This document shows, piece by piece, positions 32,918 to 44,899 of a stretch of DNA of 64,000 bases. Under the pieces are notes generated by a model. That model did no database searches and was not told the DNA's origin. It saw nothing but the letters and a program-made list of their open reading frames with translations. The DNA is from Armillaria gallica (lineage: Eukaryota; Basidiomycota; Agaricomycetes; Agaricales; Physalacriaceae): contig JBANDB010000012.1 of the NCBI GenBank assembly GCA_037576215.1, forward strand, positions 1,736,001 to 1,800,000, given 5' to 3'. Both the position numbers and the translations under genes were made by a program. How positions within the stretch are numbered: position 1 is the stretch's first letter; every line of letters begins with the position of its first letter.

Positions 32918-35900
32918 GGAAATTTGGTTTCGATTTCGGAAAGGCTCGAAGGCACGTATTTGGTCTATCATGACCCAAGAGACGCACAAAATTATCGCGA
33001 ATTATTTGTACTGGAGGAACCATGGAACGAGAAATCCATTGGGCCCGCAATCGCGCATTGGGTTGAAACTGAAGAGATCCTTACTGCTGGGTCATGGAAG
33101 ATCGAAGCCGACCAAGAAATTGTCATATTAGGCGAACCAAAACGATACACGTCGTGTGTGCTAGTAGTAAACCAAGGAGAGAATGGGGAAGGCGAGATAA
33201 GAAATCAACGGCCCCCGAACACGTCGCTAGGACTGAAAAATGATGCCAACAAGGGGCAGACAGCAGGCCTGGGATCAAAGAGGCAGTTTGAACCGTGGAA
33301 CCGCTCGCTGAATACGCCGGCTGAAAAGAAAACCCGACGAATTGAGTCCTTGGCAAACACTGAACCAACATACACGCACCAAAATGAAAATCGACACTCG
33401 AAACGAACCCTTAGGGTTGACCTAATCGCCCTACGCATCCTTCAACACCATGTAAGGACCAGTCCACAAAAGACTGGAATACTCCTGACCGTTCCAGCAC
33501 CCTTTCCAAGAACAAACTCGGTCGAACTATACAATCGAAATTCAGGAGAACGGCGAAGTTACCCTAGGGTACCGTTGCCCATTTGGAGTGTCTATGGGAA
33601 GAAAGTGAGCCATTACGAAGGCACCAAACTGGCAACCATCTCACCGAGAGACGTGGAAGATGCGCTAACCAAGGAGATATGGAGATATGAGAGGGCATTG
33701 CAGTACACGAGGGGGACGAGAAACTATAAAGGAGGCAAGAAAAGACAAAGACAGAAAATGCCACCCACAAGCATCCTTAGTCATCAGAAAATGCCGGCTA
33801 TTCCACGTGATATGGCACCTGGCCGTGACATCCGAAACCGGCTCCGGGAACTTATTCCTGCGGATGAACCGGTATTAACGCCAGTACTCCCAATCAACAA
33901 TGCTCCCCATCCTACCACTCTCTCTCACTCTTCCGATTACTTCCCCTTGCCTTCCAATGTAGTGGAGACACTACACAAATACCTTCGGGAATCTTTATAT
34001 CATCCCACCGCAACGACCAGCGACACCTTCCACGCCATCATCCTCAAATCCAAACATGCTCTCCGCCTAGAGCCAGTCGTCATTCAAGGACAAGAGGTCC
34101 AACGGACTCACGCGTTCGATGCCACGCTTGCGGAGCTTCCTGGGCCGCAAGGATTGCCAGTGTCTTCGAGAGCAGGGCACGCAGTAATAATATTCTTCCC
34201 TGAAGAAAATAACCGTGAGTCTTCGCACCAAGAGAAAATCAGGAAGATACTAAACCACAATCGGTCATGGATAGATGATTGTATTATTAGTGGACAACCT
34301 CCCCTTAGTCCAGAAAGGGAGATCGAGAGCATTAGCTCCTCCTCCAGCGAGTCGACCCCCGATTCCGACGAAAGACGCTGGATTCTTGACACTGCCTGGC
34401 GCGATCCGAGAACAAGATCCAGCCTGAGCTCATTGGACGCAGTGGCTGGAAGTACTACTCCTCCGACCACCGAGACCAGTAGCTTCTATAAAGGAAAAGA
34501 GGGCGAAACAGAGAGAAAAATGCGCGTGCATTCATTTGTACATTCCTCAGTCGTTCGAGCTCGCCAAGCTCTGCGTCATCCTCAGGCAGACGATAATACC
34601 CCCCACATTATCGAACCTCCCAGCTCCCAGACAACCCTGTCACCAGCCTTCACCGAAACAGCCACGCGACTTATTGCCTACAAACGAGACGAGGCTCAAC
34701 AGGCATTTCGCGTGCCAAGTAACTACTCGCTAGCCATGTGCGTCAATGAGGACGAACTCACGCATATCTCGGAAGGTTTATCCATCGAGATGACCAATAA
34801 ACTAGGCTTCGTGGTACAAGCCCTAGCTCGCCTCGTAAACGAAACGGGGGTCTCCTTATTGCTTCATAACCCTGCCTTCCTAACGATCACTCGAAAAATG
34901 CTGTTTCCTGGATGACTGCCAGTAATCGATGAAAACGGCAAGCGAGCTGATAGGAATCCGGAAGAATGCCACTTCCCTGCCAACTTGTTCCTATTAGAAA
35001 CCGCACGGCCAGGAGACCACCCCGTCTTCAACAACACCGACTCGGATGAGGACATGCCACCACTCACAAGCATTAGCGACAGCTCAGAGAGTGACGAAGA
35101 TAGTGAAACGGAAAGCGAGGGAGATGAAGACGGCATACCAGGGCGGCACGTCTTCCAGTTGCGAACCTCGGAAAGCAAAGCAGGAGGAGAGGAAGGAGAA
35201 GTTAGAACAGAACTCTCCAATCTCTCGGCTGGTATGTGCCAAAATATATTTAACTATTCCACGCAACTAACACCGAGACGTTTTACATCGGTCTTAGGTC
35301 CTCCAGTAGACGTAACAGCAATGCGACCACCCTTACTGTTTCGGCCGCCTACGCCTATGCCCATATGTCAATACTGTCGTCCAACGGACCCGGAGACAGG
35401 CGAAAGCATACAGGGCCATCATCACCATGCTTACTTAACCTGCGTCGACTTGCCTGTCCAATCTCCGTCTGTTATGGAAATGAAGACCGAACCTAACTCG
35501 CCGCAGTACATCGTGCCGTCGGAAATAATGATGCCTGATAAGCCTCTAGGTATCGAGTTATATATGGAGGACCGCGACGTTTTGATGCAGGATGTGAGCA
35601 AGGGAGAAAAAGAGCAGATTGAAGAGCTACAACAAGAACTGGCAAGCAGAGCTGAAAGGGTAGGCATTCAGGCCAAAATTGCATCACGAACTAACTCTGA
35701 ATCATGGCAGAAGGAGATAATGTTCCCCGAATACCCCGACTCCGTCTGCTCCTCTGATATGAGTGGGTCGGAGAGCGAGGAAGAAGACATGGAGCAAAAC
35801 CGATTAACGCTGACGGAACTACTGCAAGCAAATTTCAAAACAAAACATTACATCGTCGAAACTGTACGTCTCAGTGCAAAAACCACCGAAACCCTCAGTT

Positions 35901-37186
35901 TGCAGCCCTACGAGCCCTACTACTATGCATGTAAAACCAACGAACATAACGAATATGGAGAAAATAGCGCGTTATCCTACCTTATTCGGCGCCACGATGA
36001 CCACTTACGAGGCGCATGGCACTACGAAGTCCTGGAAAATGGGACTATTCCTCTACATGTCTTCCACCACGTAGACAACCCTCTGGAATACACCATAGTC
36101 GAAGCTTTCCGAGGGATAAAGGACAATTCCCCCTTGTGCTCGGAAGACAATAGCCTAATCTCCGCGGGACACGAATTATACGACGGGTTACGTGGGCACG
36201 ACGAATGGAAAATTGCCGTGCTAGGAGTCAAGATCCATAGTTTCGTACGCTGGTTGGATGTACAATGGGAACATTGGGTACAAGGAGACATGTCGTTGCA
36301 AGAAGAAGCACTCGACCGAGTTCGAGAGCATATTTTTCTAGCACACCACGAATGGCATGCGAGCGGAGACTACGAAGAATGGAAGGCTGCTTTCAAGGTA
36401 AGAGAAGGCCTAGATAACTGTAGGGAAAGACGCATTGGGAAACCGGACAGGGACGAAAATAGGCCAGAAGGACTTATACCCCGTGCCATAGTCCTCGCTA
36501 GTCGAGACGAGCTAAACCCCTACCTGTCACACATACGATATGCCAAGAACCATGCCACCTTCACCGAAAGCTGCGTTCTCTTTGATGATGAGCGCCCGCT
36601 TACCTTTCTGGACCCCCGACAGTCCCCGCTCTCCGAAATACGACAGAATCCGTGGCTCCCGATTCGAAACCAACTACGAGCTGCTCGCCTCAGTATACGT
36701 TGATTTCTTGGCCTTTTATACAAGCAATTTCTTCGACAGCAATGGCGTAGCATGGTCGACACCCTCAGTCCTCAAGATGACACTCGGCATTTTCTGTACT
36801 GGCACCACGAGGCCTTTCGGTACCTTGATCCTCGATACCCATTTTTTCTCCAAGGATTCCAACAGCGCTGCGTCCATTACGACACCGAGACTTGCCAGCC
36901 ACGCCAAGGCAAACCGCCGTGGAACCCTTTACTCACGCCTAATGAAGATGAATTTCTGTACCATGCTGCATCGCTATTCGAATCGGAAGGACGAGGTGAG
37001 CTGGCCAACTGCATCCGGCATACTCGGGGTGCTAGACCAATCATGGCTGCCGAGATGTGGGAGTTATTTGAAAAAGGGTACGTGGACGCGGCTGTGTTCT
37101 ACGATAATGAGGGCAGACATCGGGCCTTTCGCGGAGATGAACACGATTTGCATTACTATGATGAAGATGACGAAGAGATGTATTAG
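32918..37186 (+). pseudogene. Long polyprotein spacer between protease and RT
   Basis: About 1400 codons in the same frame as the protease, broken only by TGA at 34913-34915 and 36701-36703, and ending at TAG 37184-37186. It begins GNLVSISERLEGTYLVYHDP. It includes a KGGKKRQRQKMPPTS basic patch, RNRLRELIPADEPVLTP, acidic low-complexity stretches, a bipartite CQYCRPTD segment near 35370, and YYACKTNEHNEYGENSALSY. No standard retroviral enzyme domain is recognised. Similar spacers occur in basidiomycete Ty3 elements; the function is unknown. Confidence 0.65.
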
Positions 37187-37242
37187 GCGCGTACTTTTAT
37201 GCTCTTCGTTCCCCGCGGAAACCGCTCTAATCACTCATTCAG

Positions 37243-40200
37243 GCGTTAGCAGAACAATTTCGAGAAGGACAAATTCTTGCTCACCAGATTACGAACCGAA
37301 TTTGAACGAGCTTCATTTCTATAGTACGGACTCCCTCTTATTAACTTACAACCACGATGAACGGACGCAGAGGCGGATTAAATGGACTGATAACAAACGG
37401 ACACAGACACGGACTGACTTAATTAATTACTTACCACATATGGACTATCAATTGGACTACGATTCGGACATTGAACCTGCGCTACGTAGTAATGAGAACC
37501 TTGTATTCTCTTTCTTCGCAGCGTTGAGACCCACAGGAAACTCTACCCGACAAGTCATGTGGGAGGAAGTCCGCGACAAGCTGGCAAGAGAAAAGTTTGA
37601 TCAACGGCAAAAAGGGGCAGTCAAGGCAAAGGCATTACCGGAAGAAGACCTGCAGGTTTATACGCTGGAAGACTACTGCTTTGAAGAAGGGGACACGATC
37701 ATCGTAAATAATGAGGACTTCGAGGCGGTAAGGAATGACCTGCTATGTACACATAAGAATGCTCAAGCCTTCACCCTGTACAAGCGAGTAGACAAGAAGG
37801 TCAAACCGGTGTCTACCAAGTTCCCCGAAGAAGCACGGGTGAAGCGAACAATACCGCGAGACCCCTTAACCACCCTGGCAGAGCTGCCAAAAATTCCGCC
37901 TGACTTCACACCTACAAATCGATTAACGGAGGAGCGAATGACGGAATTGAATGTAAACCAAGACCAATTCCTGTGGCCAGAAGAAGAAAAATTATTCAAG
38001 CATGTACTTGTATTAAATGAGCAGACACTACCTTATGAAGAAAAAGATCGCGGAACCTTCAGCCAGGAATACTTCTCAGATTATATCATGCCAGTCGTAC
38101 CACACACACCATGGGAATTCAAGAACATACCCATCCCACCTGGACTAAGGCAGAAGGTCATTGAATTCCTAAAAAGCAAAATTAATGCTGGCGTATATGA
38201 AGCAAGTCAGTCATCATATCGCAGCAGATGGTTCTGCATACTCAAAAAGAGTGGAGCTCTGCGACTCATACATGATTTACAGCCATTGAACAAAATAACT
38301 ATCCGAGACGCAGGACAAATTCCGGAACCTGATGATTTCATAGAACCATATGGGGGATGTCAATGTTATACAATGTTTGACATGTTCTGGGGATTTGACG
38401 CTAGGAAGGTTGACCCGGGTTCTCGAGACCTGACAGCTTTTTACACACCATTAGGCTTACTCCGAATCACTGCCCTACCAATGGGATATACTAATTCACC
38501 CGCTGAATTCCAGAACTGCATGATATTCATTTTACAAGACAAAATACCCCATGTCGCCAACATCTTCATAGATGACCTACCAATTAAGGGACCTCGGACT
38601 CAATATTTAAATAACCAAGGCCAACCTGAAGTACTTGCCAAAAATCCGGGGATCAGAAAATTCATATGGGAACATGCTAATGACGTGCACCGCATCAAAT
38701 GTGCTGGAGGCACATTTTCGCCAAAGAAAACTCAAATATGCCACCCGAGCGTAGTCATATTAGGACAAAAATGTTCTGCAGAAGGACGTCACCCAGAAGA
38801 TGCTCGAGTAGACAAGATATTAAAATGGCCACCTCTTAAGACTGTCACTGCAACACGAGGCTTTCTGGGATTGTGCGGAACAGTACGAATATGGATAAAG
38901 GATTATTCCAAAATTGCACGACCCCTGGTAGACTTAGTCCGAAAAGACTTTGAATTCAATTGGGGAGAAAAACAGATAGAGGCATTCAAAACACTCAAAT
39001 CTAAAGTGAGCACCTCCCCAGCATTACGATCCATTGACTATACCTCCCACCGACCATCCTATCTATCTGTTGATACAAGTCAAAAGGCAGTAGGATTTAT
39101 TCTGTCACAAGAAGATGAACATGGAAGAAGAAGACCAGCCAGGTATGGCTCAATTCCACTAAATGAGAGAGAATCACGATATTCTCAGCCCAAGCTAGAG
39201 CTATATGGATTATTCCGAGCTCTTCGCGCCTGGAGAAAATATATTATAGGCTTGAAGAATTTCCATGTCGAAGTGGATGCAAAGTACATCAAGGGGATGC
39301 TAATAGCACCGGATATGCAACCCAATGCAGCCATCAACAGGTGGATTCAAGGAATATTACTCTTCGACTTCAACCTGATACATGTTCCAGGAACAAAATT
39401 TAAAGGGCCAGACGCCTTGTCCCGAAGAGATCTAGGACCAGATGAGGAATCTCCTGCCCCAGAATATGATGATTCATGGCTGGACGACATGGCCCTGTTA
39501 GCCTATCAACCAGACTTGACAGTGGCCCAGGAAATCAATTCATTCATATATCAAGTCACACAGCAAGACACTATTGCCCAGTCTTTTGTCAATCACATAG
39601 ATCGGCGGCAGATCCAGGATGAAACACTCAAGAAAATCAAAGAACTACATATGCACAAACAGGAGCCTATGGTGACAAACCCCCGAGGGCATCGGAAGTT
39701 CCTAAAGAAAGCATCACAATATTATCTTACCACTGATGGTCGCCTATTCAAACGCAATGGAGACCATTCCCCTTTATTAGTAGTCCTGGACCAAGACACA
39801 CGAACTAGAATATTAACAGAGGCCCATGACAGGCTTGGTCATAAAGGGGAGCAAGCGGTTTATGATATACTACGCTTGCGGGTATACTGGCCCTTACTTC
39901 GAACCGATGTACATCATCATGTGTCCTCCTGCCATGAATGCCAACAGCGACAATTGCAACGCATGGTTCTTCCGCCTACGATATCTGCTCCTGCCACTAT
40001 ATTTGAAAAGGTGTACATTGATGTTATGTTCATGCCAAAGTCAGACGGTTACAGATACATTGTGTGTGCTAAGGATGACCTGACAGGAGTAGTCGAAGCC
40101 AGTGCCTTAAAAGAAAATAAAGCCAAGGCTCTGGCTAAGTTCTTATGGACCAAGATCTATTGCCGATATGGAGCCGTAGGACAGATCGTTACTGATAATG

Positions 40201-41000
40201 GCTCTGAAGTGAAAGGAGCATTCAAACGCCTAGCCAAACGATTAAATGTGCCACATGTTCGGATATCCCCTTACAACAAACGAGCTGGAGGAGTTGTGGA
40301 ACGAGGACATTTCATTTTAAGGGAAGCCATCGTGAAAGCATGCCCAAAACGTAAAAAAGATGGGCAGATCAAGAACTGGCCTGACTACATAGATGCCGCT
40401 ATATTTGCAGACAGAGTTACAACAAGCAGTGTGACAGGGTTTTCACCCTACTACCTGTTGCATGGCATTGAACCCTTGCTACCATTTGACCTTGTGGAAG
40501 CCACATTTATGGTAGAAGGGTTTCGTTCTGGAATGGAGACATCGGAATTATTAGCCCTGAGGATACGACAATTAATGAGGCATCCTGAGGACCTAGAACA
40601 AGCAGCAGCGGCACTCAGAGACTCCCGTTTTGAATCACATGAACAGTTCCTGAAGAGATTTAAGCATCGGCTATTAAAGGAGGATTACAAACCCGGAGAG
40701 CTGGTACTGGTCCATAATACCCGATTGGAAATGACTGTGAATCGGTTCAAAACCGCACCTAGATATTTTGGGCCATATGAGGTGGACAGGCAAACACGTG
40801 GCGGAAGCTATAAATTACGTGAGTTGGACGGAACCCCACTCAAAAAGAATGTGGTGGCCTTCCGGCTACTCCCTTACATCACACGGGGAAGTCCTGAATT
40901 CCAGCAAATCATAGATAACAACCATCAAGTCCTAGACCCCAGCAGTTATCATAAGGAACCCGTAGCAGTTTTGGATGATTCTGACATGGATACGGACTAA
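37243..41000 (+). CDS. Retrotransposon pol: reverse transcriptase, RNase H, integrase
   Basis: Open frame of about 1250 codons. RT motifs: RLIHDLQPLNK (about 38270), MFDMFWGFD, ALPMGYTNSPAEFQ and the catalytic FIDDL (about 38565-38580). RNase H: LSVDTSQKAVGFILS, PKLELYGLFRAL and VEVDAKYIKGML. Integrase: the HHCC zinc finger (HDRLGHKG...CHECQQ, about 39828-39950) and a DDE core with YIDVMFM, VTDNGSEVKG and GGVVERGH (about 40010-40310). No chromodomain is evident at the C-terminus. The 5' limit is uncertain. A candidate 52-nt intron (37191-37242, GTACTT...CTAAT...TTCAG) would bring the upstream frame into pol. The enzymes look intact. Confidence 0.85.
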
Positions 41001-41203
41001 ATGGGAATAATACAAATTCAGACACTATAAATCAATTGAAATTCTCCAGATGCCATAAGCATTCCATCCCCACTTAACATAATCCTATTGCCCTGAAACC
41101 GGACTCTGTCTGATCCGAACCCAAAGGGAAGGGAACCAGCCAACCCTTCACCATAGAAAATGGCCGACAAACACATTCACCGCTCCTTCACCCAATAACC
41201 ACG

Positions 41204-42116
41204 ATGCTCCTGGACGAGTATCCCTCCCCACCAGATAATGCCTCTCTCCTTAACTTTTTCGTATCTCCTGAAGAAGCGGCAGACTTCAATGCTGAAACCG
41301 ACAGCCTGCTGCCTCCCCCTAATGAAGACCCTCTGCTCCCCTGTTATGCCGACGTTCTAGCGGAAGAAGCTGTTGAAGAAGAGCGCCTAATGCAAACCAT
41401 CCAGGTATGTTCTGCCCAGCTATATGGACGATAATCAGTTCTAGAATGTTGAACAGGAGTTCTGTGCACGGACCATCACATGCACCGTTCTAAACTCCCT
41501 GCCCTCTGGTGAAATTTATGTTGTTCCCATGGTTGAACCAGAGGATGAAAACACGATGGATCCACCTGAACCAGACGACATTGAAGTCCGTTGGCTGAAT
41601 ATTGTTCCAGTGCGAGAACGCTGGGGCGCAATCCAATATTCTTTCGTCGTCTCCACTGACCTCAACAAAAACCTATATCTTGGATGCCGAATATATCACC
41701 CTTGGTATGGTGACGGTCAAATCACAGAGCTACCATATGTCACGGCAAAATATATCGTCTTCAATGGACGGTTTGTGACCTTTGGATATCGTGCAGGGCC
41801 ATACCACGCCACCTTCATATCCCATCGCAGCATGTTCACCCGACCCCCACCACCACCAGCGCCAGCCAGTGCCACAGCCACACACACCTGGTGGAGGGCG
41901 TTGAGAAGCTATCTCCGCCCCACTTCGCACGCGGAGCATGAAGCTGAAGTGCCAAAGGAGTTGGAACTGCTACCCATAAACAGGGAAATGGTCAGGCAAG
42001 CAGAAATGGAACCATTCTCATCTATTATCTATTCATACACATACTCTTCTCAAATGCCCGAAATCTCCCCATCCTCTCAAGAGCACGGTGTCTCTCCACA
42101 TTTCATTTTAATGTAA
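41204..42116 (+). CDS. Retrotransposon accessory ORF downstream of pol (spliced)
   Basis: Exons 41204-41404 and 41445-42116, with a 40-nt GT-AG intron, encode about 290 aa. It starts MLLDEYPSPPDNASLLNFF with an acidic N-terminus and continues VEPEDENTMDPPEPDDIEVR and YHPWYGDGQITELPYVTAKY, then a proline run near the C-terminus. No signal peptide or membrane segment is evident, so it is not an obvious envelope protein. The function is unknown. It keeps an open frame although gag does not. Confidence 0.65.
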
Positions 42117-42226
42117 AATTACGTACACAAATTTTCATTCCTTCCATTTAAAGACCTTAAATTAATTACAGGACCATTGAACAATGGGATAACCGGGGAC
42201 GGTTATATTTCTTCGTTCCCCGCGGA

Positions 42227-42810
42227 TGTCAGGTCCGATATCGGACCGGTAGGAAACCGGCAGAGTAGAAGCCGTGCCACGTCATTCCACGTGGCAACAC
42301 GTCATCTAATCAGTACACGCGGTGACACGTCATTGACACGTAGTTAGAATTACAGTATATAAACCCCCACGAGAAATGAAAAGTCAGCTTTTACCCACCT
42401 ACAGATTATATCAAATATTACTTGAGTACCTCTGAATATCCATTCAGACATCTCACGTGAGTCACAATTGAGTCACTCATGCGCAACATATCAACCAGAA
42501 CCATCTTATCGACGCCATCACTGCCGAGAACGGCCATCAGCCTCATATCAATTCACACCTTCACGCCATCACATCACCCCATTGAGCTTCGAAATAGACG
42601 CTCGATCACATTCTATCGCATCAACGCAACTACTATCTACTCTGAGCTTCGACTTACGAGCTCCATACTTCCAGCAAACTACCAAACTCGTCTCACCCAC
42701 GTAAAGCTTTAGCCAAACCATAGCATTCGTGCTCTCCCCCATCGAACTAACGTCAACGCACAGAACAACATCTGTGCATGGAATTCATCTAACCCCGACT
42801 TCCGCTGACA
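42227..42810 (+). repeat. 3' LTR
   Basis: 584 bp, same length and ends as the 5' LTR, TATATAA at 42356-42362, followed by target-site copy TCAT (42811-42814). No clear polypurine tract lies directly before it; the preceding bases are TTCGTTCCCCGCGGA. Confidence 0.95.
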
Positions 42811-43452
42811 TCATCATATTATCAATGATCACCTACGGGGACTGTCACATCTCCGACGCGTCGAGTCCATCAGAGTACGCACCACGAAATCCGTAGGATC
42901 AGAAGAACGCCAACTTCTCGTGCACCCTACAGTAGGATTGAATCGCCCAGCTAGATATTCCGCGAAACCGTTCACAATGTTAGCCGCAGTCGCGTTGTTT
43001 GGATCACTAAACAGATTCAGTTGCTTAGGTCGACCAGAAAGAGGGATCACCAACATGTCTAGTTCATGCACGAATGGAAAGCTCAAAAATCCCACATCGT
43101 GTCCAACATTGTTGCTCTTCGTCAGGGGGGCCAACCCAGCGCTCGTCTTCCGTCCTAGGGCGGCCCAGTCTGCCGCATTTAGCCCATTCGCAGAGGTCGC
43201 CTTGCATAGTGCCTTGCGTTTTTCCAGCGCATACAGCGTAGCTGGGAAGAACCCAGAAGTCCACTTGTCGGCACTGAATAATTTCCAAACTCCCGCAGAC
43301 GAGTCGGTATACTGAGGAAACTCGTTATTCAACTTGTTGGCGGTGGTGAGAACCTTGGAAGGGATCAACGAGGAGTAGAGATTCGTTGCGACAATCTCAG
43401 CCAAGGCGAGATGGGCGACGAGGAAAGCGGAGGTAAGGATGAACAACCGCAT
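42811..43452 (-). pseudogene. GH88-like hydrolase, 5' part, split by retrotransposon
   Basis: N-terminal exons of the gene whose 3' part is 28378-29334. ATG 43452 opens a signal peptide (MRLFILTSAFLVAHLALA). It continues VWKLFSADKWTSGFFPATLY, NNVGHDVGFLSFPFVHELD, then after a short intron DPNNATAANIVNGFAEYLAG and CTRSWRSSDPTDF. A second intron (about 42837-42886) precedes the exon in which the element sits. The gene product would have been a secreted unsaturated-uronyl hydrolase. Confidence 0.85.
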
Positions 43453-44157
43453 GTTGTTGAGTGGCGGGGTCGATCGTGGTGCACTGCGAAGATGACCTAA
43501 ATAAAGCCGGTTCGACGCGACTAAGTGAAACAAGTAGCAGTCATGTGATGGTGACAGGTATAGAAAAGGAGGGCTACATCCAGAGCGAATTCCGCGAGGA
43601 TATAATCAAGACGGACTCGGCAAGCTAGAGGAGAGTGGTCATGATGCTCTTCGGATCCACGTGAACTATTTTGCAGAATTTAGCGTAGCGGCGCATATAC
43701 AAACGTTCCTATGCGCCATCTATAGTCATTCAAGCAATTTGAAGGAGCCTGTATAAGGTATAGGGGCAATCCTGTAGATAATGGAAGGAAAAGAGCAACC
43801 TCTTCTGTCTTACCGAATTTCAATTGAGCTCCCACTGCTAGCTGGTAGAAAAGAGGTCGCGCAAGCCTGTACATCCAAGTGGGTACTCAGTTGAAACGCT
43901 CGGTCCACGAGTCTCGACCGCTTGGTTATCTAAAGCTTTCAGTACGTCGTATACGACTCAGCTCATGTCGGTCGAAACGGAATCCGTAAAATTCAGCTGG
44001 CCGGAGTTTGGACGAAGTCAAAACTTAGTCGGCATTTTAGTCGACATTTCCCATTTACAAATTACTCCTACTCAGTGCGTTGATGAATCGGCTGAATTGA
44101 ATTCGACCCAGAAATTTCTGGCAGACGAATTATATCGTTTCCTCCCAGTTATTCTAT
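43453..44157. other. Intergenic region
   Basis: Upstream of the split GH88 gene; it should hold its promoter. It is clearly similar to 50641-51340, the corresponding stretch between the intact mutarotase and GH88 copy b. No gene was seen. Confidence 0.6.
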
Positions 44158-44620
44158 TCAAGGCTTCCCTTCAAACCTAAAAACCTCTTCGGTATCCTGT
44201 TCTCGACGTTTAGTATAGGAACATCGATGAACCACTGCAGCAGCGAAACCGTACGCACAGCCCACCACGGTATATCCTTCCCACTACCGGTAGCGCCTTC
44301 GACTACGCTCTCCTGCATTCCATCGGACATTGCCCACCACCTCTGTGTCTCAGGATCCTCGGCGACTTTGTTCATGTCGACCTCGTAATCAGTACCAGTG
44401 TATTTCATATTAGCAATGAGGAGGTGAAGCGTCGCATAATAATGGATGGAGTAGTCGACATCATATGGGCGTGTTGCGGTGCCGCAAGTACGCCGGGCCA
44501 CACAGCGGCGTGACATTCAGACGGCTAAACAACCGTGTCGATAAGCATTGCGGGACCTTGAAGAAAACAAGACTTGTCACTTACCTCGACAATTTGACAG
44601 ATACGTTTGGGGGCCGACAT
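44158..44620 (-). pseudogene. L-rhamnose mutarotase pseudogene (copy 3)
   Basis: Exon 1 (MSAPKRICQIVE, ATG 44620) and its donor are intact. Exon 2 has lost about 24 nt (KPSSEAEYRE region) and gained 2 nt near 44463, breaking the frame before VDYSIHYYATLHLLIANMKY. The rest (WWAMSDGMQESVVEGATGSG and the last exon DTEEVFRFEGKP, TGA at 44158) is well kept. It lies directly downstream of DUF6535 copy C. Confidence 0.85.
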
Positions 44621-44899
44621 GGTATGAAGGGCCGCTTTTTGGTTATAAGTGGGTACCGTCAAATTTGAGCGGCCAGGAAATCAGATGGTCGTTCTCACAA
44701 CACTTGGACTACATAATACCTTCTCGGCGCGGACGTTCCAATATCCCTCACGACCAAATTCGTACGCAAATACGACCACCGTAAATTATGCACTACCAAC
44801 AGGCCTTTGCAAGGTTGAAGTCGTCGTCATGGAACACCAAACCTTCTCTGAAAACAGATTATCTCCAAGTGCAGCCCCGGCAAGTTTAACTCCTGTCCG

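Larger units (their letters stand above)
29335..42810 (+). mobile_element. Ty3/gypsy LTR retrotransposon
   Basis: 13,476-bp element with two 584-bp LTRs, TG...CA ends, a 4-bp TCAT target duplication, a candidate primer-binding site, Gag with a CCHC zinc knuckle, aspartic protease, reverse transcriptase, RNase H and integrase in that order (Ty3/gypsy arrangement), and a further spliced ORF before the 3' LTR. The LTRs differ at only three sites I can find, so insertion is recent. The gag-protease half carries several in-frame TGA codons, whereas pol is open over more than 1200 codons. Orientation is opposite to the GH88 host gene. Confidence 0.95.

Noticed and set aside
31047..34915. Programmed stop-codon readthrough in gag-protease
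   Set aside because: Several TGAs, including a double one, at unrelated places fit mutation better than a programmed signal; comparison with other copies would decide.
36540..37186. Upstream part of the long pol frame
   Set aside because: Here the protein-like frame is a different one (ending 37186), so this stretch of the pol frame is a shadow.
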